64,000 bases of DNA, taken from Ohtaekwangia koreensis (GTDB taxonomy: Bacteria > Bacteroidota > Bacteroidia > Cytophagales > Cyclobacteriaceae). How positions within the stretch are numbered: position 1 is the stretch's first letter; the number at the start of each line of letters is the position of its first letter. Made by a program: the position numbers and the translations under genes. This document shows positions 16,536 through 25,501 of this stretch, in pieces. Under the pieces are notes generated by a model. That model ran no database searches and was not told the origin of the DNA. It was given only the letters and a program-made list of their open reading frames with translations. The stretch lies in NCBI RefSeq assembly GCF_900167975.1, contig NZ_FUZU01000001.1, positions 2,565,331 to 2,629,330 on the forward strand, in the 5' to 3' direction.

Positions 16536-17573
16536 ATGAATAATGAAAAGCAGCTTGGCTTCCTGGATCGCTACCTTACTCTTTGGATTTTCATCGCAAT
16601 GATCCTGGGAGTGATGCTTGGAAACTTCCTTCCCATGGAACAATACATGGCAAACTTTCAGGTAGGAACTACCAACGTTCTAATCGCTGTAGGACTTATA
16701 GTGATGATGTTTCCGCCACTCGCTAAGGTAAGGTATGAGCATCTTGGCAAAGTATTTAAGAATATAAAAATTATCAGTCTGTCGCTGATCTTGAATTGGA
16801 TTATAGGGCCGATATTAATGTTCTTGCTGGCTATAATTTTTCTGCGTGATAAGCCAGACTATATGATCGGATTAATTCTGATTGGACTAGCCCGCTGTAT
16901 CGCCATGGTTTTAGTGTGGAACGATCTGGCAAAAGGAGATAAGGAGTATGCAGCCGGACTCGTAGCATTGAATAGCATTTTTCAGGTACTGTTCTATAGT
17001 ATATTTGCCTGGCTATTTATTACATTTTTACCTTCCGTTTTTGGAATAGAGGGATATGTCGTAAACATAAGCATGGCGGATGTAGCCAAGAGCGTTTTCC
17101 TCTACCTGGGAGTACCGTTTATCGCTGGTTTTCTTGTCAGGCGATTTTTTATGAAAACACGCGGAGAAGATTGGTATATAAAACATGTCGTTCCTAAAAT
17201 AAGTCCGCTTACGTTGATTGCTTTACTTTTTACGATTGTAATCATGTTTAGCTTCAAGGGTAAGATGATCGTGGAAATTCCCTTCGATGTCATTCGTATC
17301 GCTATACCGTTGGTGGCCTATTTTATAATCATGTTCACATTAAGTTTTATACTTTCGAAGAGACTGGGCGCTAATTATGCAGAGAACGCTTCCGTTTCGT
17401 TTACGGCAACGGGCAATAATTTTGAATTGGCCATTGCTGTTGCTGTCGGAGTATTCGGAATTAACTCAGGGCAGGCATTTGTTGGCGTTATCGGGCCTCT
17501 AATTGAAGTTCCCGCTTTGATCTTATTGGTGAACCTGGCGTTTTGGTTTAGAAAAAAAATGTATCCCGTTTAA
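16536..17573 (+). CDS. acr3: ACR3-family arsenite efflux transporter
   Basis: 345 residues with ten predicted membrane helices. Family marks include [51 protein letters not shown] carrying the conserved Cys of ACR3, and [20 protein letters not shown]. Exports arsenite from the cytoplasm using the proton gradient. Follows the reductase gene by 5 bases. Confidence 0.95.
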   Translation: MNNEKQLGFLDRYLTLWIFIAMILGVMLGNFLPMEQYMANFQVGTTNVLIAVGLIVMMFPPLAKVRYEHLGKVFKNIKIISLSLILNWIIGPILMFLLAIIFLRDKPDYMIGLILIGLARCIAMVLVWNDLAKGDKEYAAGLVALNSIFQVLFYSIFAWLFITFLPSVFGIEGYVVNISMADVAKSVFLYLGVPFIAGFLVRRFFMKTRGEDWYIKHVVPKISPLTLIALLFTIVIMFSFKGKMIVEIPFDVIRIAIPLVAYFIIMFTLSFILSKRLGANYAENASVSFTATGNNFELAIAVAVGVFGINSGQAFVGVIGPLIEVPALILLVNLAFWFRKKMYPV

Positions 17574-17635
17574 AAAAAATGCGTCTTTTTCGAGGGCTTC
17601 TCGTTCTATGAAAGTAAGAATATATCAAGTGACAT

Positions 17636-18175
17636 ATGAAACTACTGGCAGAAACAAAATGGAGTTTTTTCGAAAATGAACTGAAGGGTTTTGTCTATAA
17701 ACGGGTAAAGGATAAAGCGCTTACCGAAGACATCGTGCACGATGTTTTTATAAAAGTTCAAAATAAGATCGATCACTTGCAGGACACTAAAAATGTTACC
17801 GGGTGGATTTATCAGGTTACCAAAAATATGATCATTGACCATTTCAGAAAGCAGTCAAAACATATTTCTACAGCAGACCTGAATTGGAATGATGATGGCA
17901 GTAATTTTAATGAGTGCGTTGAGAATGCTTTAAAGAAATTACTCTTAACCCTTCCTGCTAAATATAAAGAAGCACTGCAAATGGCGGAACTTGAAGATCT
18001 CTCGCAACTTGAAATGGCCGAACGACTTGGTATTTCCTATTCGGGCGTGAAATCACGTGTGCAACGAGCGAGACTTATGCTAAGGGAAAAACTACAGGAG
18101 GCTTTGATTATAAAGACAGATGTGTACGGAAACGTAGTGGTCTGCGTAGACCGTGATCCGTATTGTTGCAAGTAG
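17636..18175 (+). CDS. sigZ: SigZ-like ECF sigma factor
   Basis: 179 residues: region 2 (FVYKRVKDKALTEDIVHDVFIKV, WIYQVTKNMIIDHFRKQ) and region 4 (LPAKYKEALQMAELEDLSQLE, LGISYSGVKSRVQRAR). The tail after region 4 reads VYGNVVVCVDRDPYCCK, a Cys-bearing extension typical of the SigZ group. Thiols at the tail next to an ars operon suggest direct metalloid or thiol sensing; this is inference. It is the last gene of the operon, 62 bases after acr3, and ends at a terminator shared with the small ORF on the other strand. Confidence 0.85.
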   Translation: MKLLAETKWSFFENELKGFVYKRVKDKALTEDIVHDVFIKVQNKIDHLQDTKNVTGWIYQVTKNMIIDHFRKQSKHISTADLNWNDDGSNFNECVENALKKLLLTLPAKYKEALQMAELEDLSQLEMAERLGISYSGVKSRVQRARLMLREKLQEALIIKTDVYGNVVVCVDRDPYCCK

Positions 18176-18213
18176 ATAAGTGTTGTATAACTAGGTATAT
18201 ATGTATAGTAAAG

Positions 18214-18236
18214 GAAGGCGGAAATAATCCGCCTTC
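18214..18236. terminator. Bidirectional terminator after sigZ
   Basis: Perfect stem GAAGGCGGA / TCCGCCTTC with AATAA loop, followed by TTTGTTTT on the plus strand and preceded by AAAG so that the minus strand also gets a T-rich tail. Confidence 0.85.
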
Positions 18237-18242
18237 TTTGTT

Positions 18243-18302
18243 TTAGCAGCAACCTGAGCCGCAGCATCCACCACCTTCGATGGATATAGTTAAATCTTCC
18301 AT
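18243..18302 (-). CDS. Cys-rich 19-residue peptide ORF
   Basis: On the minus strand an ATG at 18300-18302 opens MEDLTISIEGGGCCGSGCC and a TAA stop at 18243-18245. Four of the last seven residues are Cys, in two CC pairs around GSG, with a Gly run before. The stop is seven bases from a perfect terminator hairpin, as expected for a real short transcription unit, and sigZ converges on it from the other side. Function unknown: thiol chelation of As(III) or another soft metal, or a modified-peptide precursor, are both possible. Too short for statistical support; context is the evidence. Confidence 0.5.
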   Translation of the reverse strand: MEDLTISIEGGGCCGSGCC

Positions 18303-18378
18303 AATTGAAATTATTAAAAAGTGAATAATGATTTAATGAACATTTTGTTCACACCATAAACGCACTGCATAGATAAAA

Positions 18379-18410
18379 GACGCAACCTTACAGCAATTTT
18401 AAATTGCGTC
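18379..18410. other. Overlapping alternative hairpins upstream of the Cys-rich ORF
   Basis: GACGCAA (18379-18385) pairs with TTGCGTC (18404-18410), while GCAATTT and AAATTGC inside can form a competing stem. T-runs follow on both strands. It lies between the 5' ends of the Cys-rich ORF and the PAP2 gene, so it might be a terminator of upstream read-through or an attenuator. Confidence 0.4.
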
Positions 18411-18450
18411 CATTTTTTCAAGTCTCCGTTATTAGAAAAATTTTATAGAC

Positions 18451-19347
18451 ATGAAAACGATCAGTACTTTTTTACTTGTAATCCTGACAACGGTTGGTAT
18501 ATCCTATGGCCAACAGAAATTAGCGCCTGTCAGTGGACATTACAAAGACTTTCAGTTGGCCAGTGCTCTACCGAATGTACAGCGGGCATGGATGGACACA
18601 GTCAAGTATCCGCCAGCTGAATATGGAAATTCAATTGTTTATCTCCTGGTAAAGCCTCATTACTTATCGGAAGATCAAGTAAAGAAATTGAGTGAAAGTA
18701 TAGCGTTCCCAGCCAATAGTTCCGACCAGGTCAGGAAGGAACTTGATTACCTGTTAATGCTTCAGGATAAACGAACTCCGGAGCAAATTAAAAGGGTGGA
18801 GTATCTCGGAGATATAGGTTACTGGCCCTCTATAAACATGGTGCCATCGCATGCTGCTTACGAAGAGAATTTAAAACATTTGTTCTTTGAAGGAAGGGAA
18901 TTGATGGGAGAGAACATCCACGCAGGAAATTTTCCAAAGGTTTCTAAATTACTTCAAGGTGTTATGCAAGACATGCGCCTGATGGAATTCACAATCAAGT
19001 ATAAATTGCTAAGACCGCGTCCGTATCACCTTGAGCCGGGGCTAAATCCACTTACAAAAATTAACTCACCATCTTTTGCCAGCGGTCATACATTATGGGC
19101 ATTTGTTCAAGCCTTCACGTGGAGCGAAATAGTACCGGAGAGAAAAGATGCATTTATATCGTTAGCAGAAGAGATAAGAAGATCAAGAGAAGTAATGGGA
19201 ATTCACTACCCAAGTGATAATGAAGCTTCGCGCCAGGTAGCGTATAAGATGCTCCAATACTATTTTGAGAATCCGGCATTCAAAAAGGATTTACAGGAAG
19301 CTGTAACCGAATGGAATAGTAAGGCTTCAAAGTTTATACGGAATTGA
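18451..19347 (+). CDS. Secreted PAP2-family (class A type) acid phosphatase
   Basis: 298 residues with a signal peptide (LLVILTTVGISYGQ). The three phosphatase motifs are present: KYKLLRPRP, SPSFASGH and SREVMGIHYPSDNEA, carrying the two catalytic His. The layout matches non-specific class A acid phosphatases of the periplasm rather than membrane lipid phosphatases (no membrane helices). Likely releases phosphate from organic esters. Monocistronic. Confidence 0.92.
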   Translation: MKTISTFLLVILTTVGISYGQQKLAPVSGHYKDFQLASALPNVQRAWMDTVKYPPAEYGNSIVYLLVKPHYLSEDQVKKLSESIAFPANSSDQVRKELDYLLMLQDKRTPEQIKRVEYLGDIGYWPSINMVPSHAAYEENLKHLFFEGRELMGENIHAGNFPKVSKLLQGVMQDMRLMEFTIKYKLLRPRPYHLEPGLNPLTKINSPSFASGHTLWAFVQAFTWSEIVPERKDAFISLAEEIRRSREVMGIHYPSDNEASRQVAYKMLQYYFENPAFKKDLQEAVTEWNSKASKFIRN

Positions 19348-19496
19348 TTCAATATAGCATTCAAACTTCAAAAGCAAGGCAATCTTTTAGACTATATATA
19401 CAAGTTGTATTTTTAATGCACTCACCCACTATAATAATAGCGATTTCAGTTTGATCGTGCTAAATTTGATTTAACCCAAATTAATCAATTCACGGT

Positions 19497-20063
19497 ATGA
19501 CAGTTGAGACTTTTATCAGGACGAACCTGCCTATATATAAAGAGAGTGATTTTGCCTTGCCTTTTGAAGTTGAACAGAAAGAATTCGGCAAAGACTATAT
19601 AATAACCCGCTATGAACAGGTGGAGAATAGAATTCTTCTTTTAAGTGAAGGGATCGTACAGATCAGTACACTTAAAGGAGATGAGGAAAAAATACTGGAA
19701 TTTGTTTTTCCGGGAGAATTTTTTTGTGCCTATACATCTTTCCTGTTGCAGCAACCTTCCGATGTTCAGGTTATAACGCTTGCTGATTGCCGTGTGAGCA
19801 TTATAAAAAGAGAGGACATGCACCGGGCGAACCAAGTCTCACTTGTCTCAAGTCACTTGAGCCTTCATATAGCCCAACAGTTGTTTTTGTCCAGGGCAAG
19901 ACGAGAGAAAGACTTCCTCACACTCTCAGCCGAAGACCGGTATAAAAGACTACTAGAAAAAGATCCCGAAGTTGTACAACGTATCCCAGGCAATAAGGTA
20001 GCAAAATATTTAGGCGTTCAGGCCGAAAGTCTGAGCCGGATACGGAAGTCAATCATTACTTAA
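19497..20063 (+). CDS. Crp/Fnr-family transcriptional regulator
   Basis: 188 residues: cNMP-binding beta-roll (RILLLSEGIVQISTLKGDEEKILEFVFPGEFFCAYTSFL in parts) and a C-terminal helix-turn-helix (GNKVAKYLGVQAESLSRIRKSI). No Cys cluster for an iron-sulfur centre. It precedes the proline dehydrogenase gene by 63 bases on the same strand, so a link in regulation is possible. A TAAATTTG -7-like element is at 19461-19468. Confidence 0.9.
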   Translation: MTVETFIRTNLPIYKESDFALPFEVEQKEFGKDYIITRYEQVENRILLLSEGIVQISTLKGDEEKILEFVFPGEFFCAYTSFLLQQPSDVQVITLADCRVSIIKREDMHRANQVSLVSSHLSLHIAQQLFLSRARREKDFLTLSAEDRYKRLLEKDPEVVQRIPGNKVAKYLGVQAESLSRIRKSIIT

Positions 20064-20126
20064 CATACATCAATCTTTATTTTTATCCTTTGGACTTAAT
20101 TTGTGATAGACAATCAAACGAGATGT

Positions 20127-21068
20127 ATGAATGATGATTTATTAAATCAGGCCTCTGCTGCCTTGCGCAAAGCAGCGTTAAACGACCAGGCAAAAGAATA
20201 TATACTATCGAGCCCCGTATTGTTCAATACTCTGAAAAAAGCGGCGGACCGATATATAGGGGGGGAGACACTGGAAGAAACGATTAGCAAAGTAAAAGTC
20301 GAGAACGAAAAAAGGTTTAAGTGCTCGATTGAATTCATGGGAGAAAATACGCGAACGGAGCAGGAAGCGAATGCAGCCCGGGATGAATTCATAAAAATAT
20401 GTCGGGTAATTAAACAACAGGGATTACAATCTGCCGTGTCCCTTGATTTATCTCATATCGGACTTGCTATTTCACGGGACTTGAGTTTAGCGAATTTAAA
20501 CTTGATTTGTTTGGAGGCATCCAAGGGAAATATCGAAATTATAATCAGTGCTGAAGACGTGGGAAGAACCGATGCGGTTCTGCAAGTGTATAAAGATATC
20601 ACGAAGGTATATAACAACGTTGCCGTTACACTGCAGGCATATCTTCATAGAACCAAAGAGGATTTTGAGGATATCATAAAGCTGAATCGTAAGATTAGAA
20701 TTGTAAAAGGAGCATTCGAGACGCCACCGGGGCTTTCGATGCCACGGGGCCATCAATTGGATAAGGTATACCTGGAGTATGTCGAAAGAATGTTGTCTAA
20801 AAATCATCCGTGTTCCATCGCTACACATCATCATGAAATTCAACAAGAAGTTAAAGGCTTGATCCGGAAGTACAACGTGGACACTACGTCTTATGAATTC
20901 GAAAGTTTGTATGGAATACAAAACGAGCAATTACTGAAGTTGAAAGATGAAGGGTATACTACGAAGCTATACTTTGTTTATGGCAAGGAATGGTATTTAT
21001 ACGTGTGCAACCGGCTTGCCGAATATCCTTTAAATATATTTCGTGCACTGCAGGATATTGTAGCATAG
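20127..21068 (+). CDS. Proline dehydrogenase family protein
   Basis: About 313 residues from the ATG at 20127; a GTG eight codons upstream is in frame. TIM-barrel PRODH features: CSIEFMGENTRTEQEANAARDEF in parts, DLSHIGLAIS, NVAVTLQAYLHRTKEDF, RIVKGAFETP with the substrate/FAD Lys, ATHHHE, YEFESLYG and FVYGKEWYLYVCNRLAEYP, the last close to the YGxxWxxYxxRRLAERP signature. Expected to oxidise proline to pyrroline-5-carboxylate with FAD. No P5C dehydrogenase lies nearby. Confidence 0.8.
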   Translation: MNDDLLNQASAALRKAALNDQAKEYILSSPVLFNTLKKAADRYIGGETLEETISKVKVENEKRFKCSIEFMGENTRTEQEANAARDEFIKICRVIKQQGLQSAVSLDLSHIGLAISRDLSLANLNLICLEASKGNIEIIISAEDVGRTDAVLQVYKDITKVYNNVAVTLQAYLHRTKEDFEDIIKLNRKIRIVKGAFETPPGLSMPRGHQLDKVYLEYVERMLSKNHPCSIATHHHEIQQEVKGLIRKYNVDTTSYEFESLYGIQNEQLLKLKDEGYTTKLYFVYGKEWYLYVCNRLAEYPLNIFRALQDIVA

Positions 21069-21238
21069 ATACATCAATTCAGACCTATATTGTACTAGTA
21101 AAATTATAATAGGAATCAACAGTATATATACGTAACAGCTTCTCGGTAGAAAAAATATAAAGTGATACGGAGTATTACGTAGTAACGGTGCTATATATAG
21201 GTGTATTTTTGTGTTCATAAATTGAAATACAAAAAATT

Positions 21239-21664
21239 ATGATCACCAGACTTCATACGGTAGAGGGTATTACACTGGATTTTGATTCTTCTGTTCCATA
21301 CCTGCTTGCGACCTATACGGGCTACGCAACGTCACAGGATTTTCGAAGTCATTGCGAATTTGGAATTACCTGCGTACGACAGAAGGTCGCAGAACATGGA
21401 AAGGTTGCATGGCTTACTGATTTAAGGAAATCAGAGATTTTTATGGAGGATGATGTGAAGTGGACTAACGAGTATTGGAATGTACAGGTATATGAAAGTG
21501 GTCTTCGATATTTCGCACTGGTAATGGCTGAGAATATTTTTGCAGCTATGAATGTGGAAGAGTTTATGGAAGAGCATAAGAGACGTAAGGAGCCACTTGT
21601 GATCAAGCTGTTCTCTGACATGGAGTCTGCTGCAGCGTGGTGTCGGGAGATGCTTGCAGTCTAG
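21239..21664 (+). CDS. Uncharacterised small protein, possibly STAS/SpoIIAA-like
   Basis: 141 residues, soluble, no signal. The order beta (TVEGITLDFDSSVPYLLATYTGY), helix (SQDFRSHCEFGITCVRQKVAEHG), beta (KVAWLTDLRKSEI), helix, beta (LRYFALVMAENIFAAMNVEEFME), helix (SDMESAAAWCREML) is that of Bacteroidota STAS-like single-domain proteins. No phosphorylatable Ser/Thr loop can be singled out. Own promoter, terminated by a strong hairpin. Confidence 0.65.
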   Translation: MITRLHTVEGITLDFDSSVPYLLATYTGYATSQDFRSHCEFGITCVRQKVAEHGKVAWLTDLRKSEIFMEDDVKWTNEYWNVQVYESGLRYFALVMAENIFAAMNVEEFMEEHKRRKEPLVIKLFSDMESAAAWCREMLAV

Positions 21665-21727
21665 TGGTTTGTAAACGATATACAGTGGTGAGTACAGTAT
21701 ATATTTAATGTCTTATCTTCAAACGTT

Positions 21728-21768
21728 GCTGCCTGCTTCCGTAAATCTTGCGTACGGAGGCAGGCAGC
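21728..21768. terminator. Bidirectional terminator
   Basis: Long stem GCTGCCTGCTTCCGTA / TACGGAGGCAGGCAGC (one mismatch pair) between convergent genes, T-rich after it. Confidence 0.8.
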
Positions 21769-21781
21769 TTCATTTTATCCC

Positions 21782-22249
21782 TTAATTCATAGCATCTCTT
21801 ACAGGCTTGCTGTCAACAATTTGTTCAAAGCTGATAATCCTACTGTCTTTTAGTTTCCAGAGGTGGGCAACACGGGCCTTAAAGAATTTCCCGGATGCTT
21901 TATACGTTCCCGAGTACGTACCATAGGCGATCACCCGATCGTCAGATGCGATATAGTCTTCAACAGTAAGCTTATAGTCAATCCACTCACTGGCAAGTCT
22001 GCTAAATACATTTTTACTGATCGCTTCAAAGCCTATATACGTGCCGGCATAAGGAAAGCCTTGTGCTTCTGTCCAGTGAGCGTCTGCAGCCAGATATTGT
22101 GCCAGGTTCTTCCCGTTCTCTTCCGAAGTTTTTCCTTCGTAAGTACTTCTGATGATTTCAAGATTTGACATGGTGTTGTCGTTTGAGTTACAGGCTGACA
22201 ACACATTGAAGGTTGCCAGCACTATAAGTATATATATTCCTTTTACCAT
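21782..22249 (-). CDS. SnoaL-like (NTF2-fold) lipoprotein
   Basis: 155 residues: lipoprotein signal VLATFNVLSAC, then a SnoaL-like domain (YLAADAHWTEAQGFPYAGTYIG, VFSRLASEWIDYKLTVEDYIASDDRVIAYGTYSG, KARVAHLWKLKDSRIISFEQIVDS in parts). Its start overlaps the end of the MBL-fold gene by 7 bases, so both are translated from one message. A small-molecule turnover role alongside the MBL protein is inferred. Confidence 0.85.
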   Translation of the reverse strand: MVKGIYILIVLATFNVLSACNSNDNTMSNLEIIRSTYEGKTSEENGKNLAQYLAADAHWTEAQGFPYAGTYIGFEAISKNVFSRLASEWIDYKLTVEDYIASDDRVIAYGTYSGTYKASGKFFKARVAHLWKLKDSRIISFEQIVDSKPVRDAMN

Positions 22250-23133
22250 TTCATTTCACCGGTGTTGACCTTTGCACCGATCTGCAATGCAGTCTCAAAT
22301 GTGAGTTGAGGATATTTAGCTTTTAGAGTTTTGATCAACTCTTCCGATGTTTTAGATGTTTTTAAAGCATTGCCATAAAACTGGATATACTCTTTTGTAT
22401 GTTGAACTGCCTTCAGGTCAAACGGAGAATCAGATTTAGCATGGGCCGGTATAACAATAGCAGGTTTGAGACTTTCTATTTTCTCCAGAACCGATGTCCA
22501 GGCCTGACGCGCTTCCGGAGTTTGTGCATCGGCCATCCACAGGTGGAACGTTGTTCCGAATACATTTATACCTCCGATGACTGCTTTGATACTGGGTATC
22601 CACACAAAAGTTTTTTCCGGCGATGTACTTGTTCCGGTAACCTCCAGCGTTTGGCCATCTACGGTAAGTGTATTATTCTTGAGCACCTGTGGTAATATAG
22701 CATTGGATGTGATCGCTTTACCGAGACGTTCTCCCCATACATCAAGCTTCTTCTGTGCTGTGGCTTTGATATGCTCAATGGTTGTAGCCGTTGCATATAC
22801 CGTTACTTCCGGGAAGTATTTTTTGAACACTTCAAGTCCAAAGTAAAAATCAGGATCGCCATGTGATATATAGATGGCTGTGAGCTTTTTGCCAGACTCT
22901 TTGATTTGCTGGGCAACTTTTTCAGCGTCAGCGATTGTAAACTGAGCGTCTATCAATACTGATTCCGTTGGCCCAGAGACAATAACCGATGCTACACCGA
23001 AACTTGTTTCCGCTGCGTTATATACCTGCAGGGTGAGTTTGTCAGCCTGAATGGTTTTGAATGTTTGTGCTTCCATTTTTGTGAGAATTAAATTGAACAG
23101 TAAAATGAGTACTAAGATTTTCCGTTGTTTCAT
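22243..23133 (-). CDS. Exported MBL-fold protein with altered metal site
   Basis: About 296 residues from ATG at 23131-23133 (MKQRKILVLILLFNLILTKMEAQ signal). The metallo-beta-lactamase fold is visible (SVLIDAQFTIADAEKVAQQI, IYISHGDPDFYFGLEVFKK, VWIPSIKAVIGGINVFG, VIPAHAKSD), but the HxHxDH metal motif reads HGDPDFYF: the first His and the Asp remain, the other His are replaced. Such SHxDPDxYFG members are common and poorly understood. Part of a Crp/Fnr - MBL - SnoaL set on the minus strand. Confidence 0.85.
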   Translation of the reverse strand: MKQRKILVLILLFNLILTKMEAQTFKTIQADKLTLQVYNAAETSFGVASVIVSGPTESVLIDAQFTIADAEKVAQQIKESGKKLTAIYISHGDPDFYFGLEVFKKYFPEVTVYATATTIEHIKATAQKKLDVWGERLGKAITSNAILPQVLKNNTLTVDGQTLEVTGTSTSPEKTFVWIPSIKAVIGGINVFGTTFHLWMADAQTPEARQAWTSVLEKIESLKPAIVIPAHAKSDSPFDLKAVQHTKEYIQFYGNALKTSKTSEELIKTLKAKYPQLTFETALQIGAKVNTGEMKW

Positions 23134-23201
23134 ATACAAAGGTGATATGCGTCAACAGTGATTTCCATTGAACTTGTTCAATAAACAGAAACAGGGATGT
23201 C

Positions 23202-23780
23202 TTAACTCCGAGATATTTTTTTACGGATTTTGCTTACAAACTCGTGCGATACGCCAAGGTACGCAGCAATCTGTATGTTGGTGAGGCGACTGGCAATATC
23301 GGGGTAGCGTTGCAGGAAATCCTGATAGCGTTGATCTGCTGTTTTGCTAAGGGTATCGATCATGCGCCGCTGCAGTGCTATATGTGTTTTTTGAGTCATT
23401 ACCCTGAAGAGCTTTTCTACTTTGGGCATATCCTCGTAGAGTTTCTCTTTATCAGCTTTGTTAATGACAAGTATTTCGCTGTCTTCGAGTGCTTGTATAG
23501 AAAGTTGAGAAGGAGTTTGGTGGATAAAGCTGTCGATGTCCGTGATCCACCAGTTTTCTGCTGCAAAGTATACTACTTGTTCAAAACCTTTGTCATTCAG
23601 GTGATATACTTTGAAACAGCCTTTGTTAACGAACGCTTCAAATCCACAGACTTCACCTTCCTGTAAAAGAAATTCTTTTTTCTGAACGGTTGTTACGCGA
23701 AACGGTTCGGCGAAACGCGCGAACTCCTGGTCATTCAATGTTATATTGAGTGCTATATTCTTTTTAAGGAGGTCTGTCAT
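23202..23780 (-). CDS. Crp/Fnr-family transcriptional regulator
   Basis: 192 residues; cNMP-binding domain (EGEVCGFEAFVNKGCFKVYHLNDKGFEQVVYFAAENWW in parts) and C-terminal HTH (TNIQIAAYLGVSHEFVSKIRKKI). Unrelated in detail to the one at 19497. It is followed on the same strand, after 68 bases, by the MBL-fold gene, which it likely controls or is transcribed with. Confidence 0.92.
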   Translation of the reverse strand: MTDLLKKNIALNITLNDQEFARFAEPFRVTTVQKKEFLLQEGEVCGFEAFVNKGCFKVYHLNDKGFEQVVYFAAENWWITDIDSFIHQTPSQLSIQALEDSEILVINKADKEKLYEDMPKVEKLFRVMTQKTHIALQRRMIDTLSKTADQRYQDFLQRYPDIASRLTNIQIAAYLGVSHEFVSKIRKKISRS

Positions 23781-24215
23781 AATCTAATGAACGCGTTTAA
23801 TACAGGGCTTAATTGCTTCTGATTTGTAAAGATCGGTGCAGATTTGAATCCTTTTCAAGATGCAATATTACAAACTGAGATGCACTGTATTTGAAAGTAT
23901 ATTTTCTCAAATGGAAGTTCCTCTGTCAGTGTTCAAATCTTCTGATGCTTTCCTTGCGAGAGTAATTCAGCCATGTATAGCTTGGATTTTCATATGAGTC
24001 ATTACATGTCAGAAGATATCATTTCGGATTATGCATAAAAAAAGCGCAAGCATCGCTGCCTGCGCCGAACATCATTTTAACCCAAATAAAAATGATTGTT
24101 TTACTGGGTGTAAAATTCGCTATACCCGGCTTCGTGTACAATCAATAATATACGCATGCTGGTGTATGCTTAATCGGTAAACTGACATCCGTATTTCTAC
24201 GGATATACCTTGTGA
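23781..24215. other. Gene-free stretch between Crp/Fnr and chitinase genes
   Basis: About 430 bases without a credible gene; contains the chitinase terminator at 24036-24066 and the presumed promoter of the Crp/Fnr gene. Confidence 0.5.
24036..24066 (-). terminator. Terminator of the chitinase gene
   Basis: Read on the minus strand, GCGCAGGCAGCGATGCTTGC forms a GC-rich hairpin (GCGCA...TGCGC) followed by TTTTTTT. Confidence 0.8.
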
Positions 24216-25331
24216 TTATTTCTTTTTGGCAGATTTACCTTGCTTTGTTTCTGTCTGCATTGTTTGAATGATAGCATCGAGTAATCCGTCCTTATCAGTA
24301 TCAAGCGATAGTTCCCAAAACATGATGCCGTCAAGTTTGTGATCGATGGCGTACTTTGTTTTCAATGCAAGAGATCGCTTGTCATCATAAGTGATGAATA
24401 ATTTTTCAGCAGCATTGTAACTATAGGGAGCCTTGGCTACGTCATCCCAATATTTTACAAATCCTTTTTGTTCTGATATTTCCTGATCAAAATTTTTGAA
24501 ATCTATACCGGCTTTGAATTTACCAGATTGATATAGTCCGTTGTTCGTAGCCACAACACCTTCCCACATTCTTCCATAGAACGCTCCACCGATCACTAGT
24601 TTGTTGGCAGGAATTCCAAGCTTGATAAGATATTGAACAGCGTTGTCAGTAGACTCACGGAGCTGTGGTGTGGAATACAAGGCAGTGTGATGTCCTGTTA
24701 CAGTAGAGTATCCGTTGACAAGGTCGTAAGTCATTAAGTTAACGCGGTCAACTTCCTTCATAACTTCCTTCCACTCGACAGACTCATCCAGAAACTTTTG
24801 AAATCCACCGGCAGCAAAACTCACTTCATATTCAGTGCCCAGTGTTTTACGAAGATCACGCACCAGTGCAGTGAAGTTTTGTTTGTCTTCCGGAACGAAT
24901 CGGTGTCCCGGGTATCCTTCAATAGTAGGGTACTCCCAGTCGAGATCAATTCCATCAGATTTAAAATACTGGTTAAGTTTGAGTACGGACTGCGCGAATT
25001 CTTTTCTCCCCACGTCAGTCGAGAAAACATCCGAGCATGATGGACATCCACTCCAGCCACCCAACGAAAGAATTACTTTTAATTTAGCATTCCGTTTTTT
25101 GAGATTAACGAGTTTTTGAATCGTTGTAGAATCACGCTTGCTATCAACAGTAAGTTTGTTACCGGTTAAATGGCAGAAACTAAAGATGATGTGAGAAAGT
25201 TTTTCAGCCGGCAGGTTATCAACCTTTTCGGGCCCGGCAGAGTAATAAGCAATTACATTGAGCTTACCAGGTTGCTGCGCACACACGTTAAGTGCGAGCA
25301 GGCAAAGAAAAAATAAAATGCTTCGATGCAT
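24216..25331 (-). CDS. Secreted GH18 chitinase
   Basis: 371 residues: signal peptide (LFFLCLLALNVCAQQ), then a GH18 barrel. SLGGW is the conserved third strand, and the catalytic motif DGIDLDWE gives D126, D129, D131 and the acid Glu133. MTYDLVNG and MFWELSLD mark later strands. A K-rich tail (GKSAKKK) ends the protein and there is no T9SS-type C-terminal domain. Hydrolyses chitin or chito-oligosaccharides; the GH20 at 37775 would finish the job. Alone between two intergenic regions. Confidence 0.95.
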   Translation of the reverse strand: MHRSILFFLCLLALNVCAQQPGKLNVIAYYSAGPEKVDNLPAEKLSHIIFSFCHLTGNKLTVDSKRDSTTIQKLVNLKKRNAKLKVILSLGGWSGCPSCSDVFSTDVGRKEFAQSVLKLNQYFKSDGIDLDWEYPTIEGYPGHRFVPEDKQNFTALVRDLRKTLGTEYEVSFAAGGFQKFLDESVEWKEVMKEVDRVNLMTYDLVNGYSTVTGHHTALYSTPQLRESTDNAVQYLIKLGIPANKLVIGGAFYGRMWEGVVATNNGLYQSGKFKAGIDFKNFDQEISEQKGFVKYWDDVAKAPYSYNAAEKLFITYDDKRSLALKTKYAIDHKLDGIMFWELSLDTDKDGLLDAIIQTMQTETKQGKSAKKK

Positions 25332-25473
25332 AATTGGAGGTTAGAGTTTGAAAACCAAAGTTCTCAAAGTTTGAGGAAGAGAACCCCGTACTTTTGATGA
25401 AAGGACTAATTTACTGACATTGTAGGGAATGTGTTGTGTGTATTTTTTAATGTGCAGGTGTGCTTTTTTCGCA

Positions 25474-25481
25474 TACCTTTG
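25474..25481 (+). promoter_or_regulatory. -7 promoter element of the ABC-F gene
   Basis: TACCTTTG matches the Bacteroidota TAnnTTTG element, 20 bases before the TTG start of the ABC-F gene, implying a very short leader. Confidence 0.5.
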
Positions 25482-25501
25482 CCCTTTAAAATACTATATT
25501 C

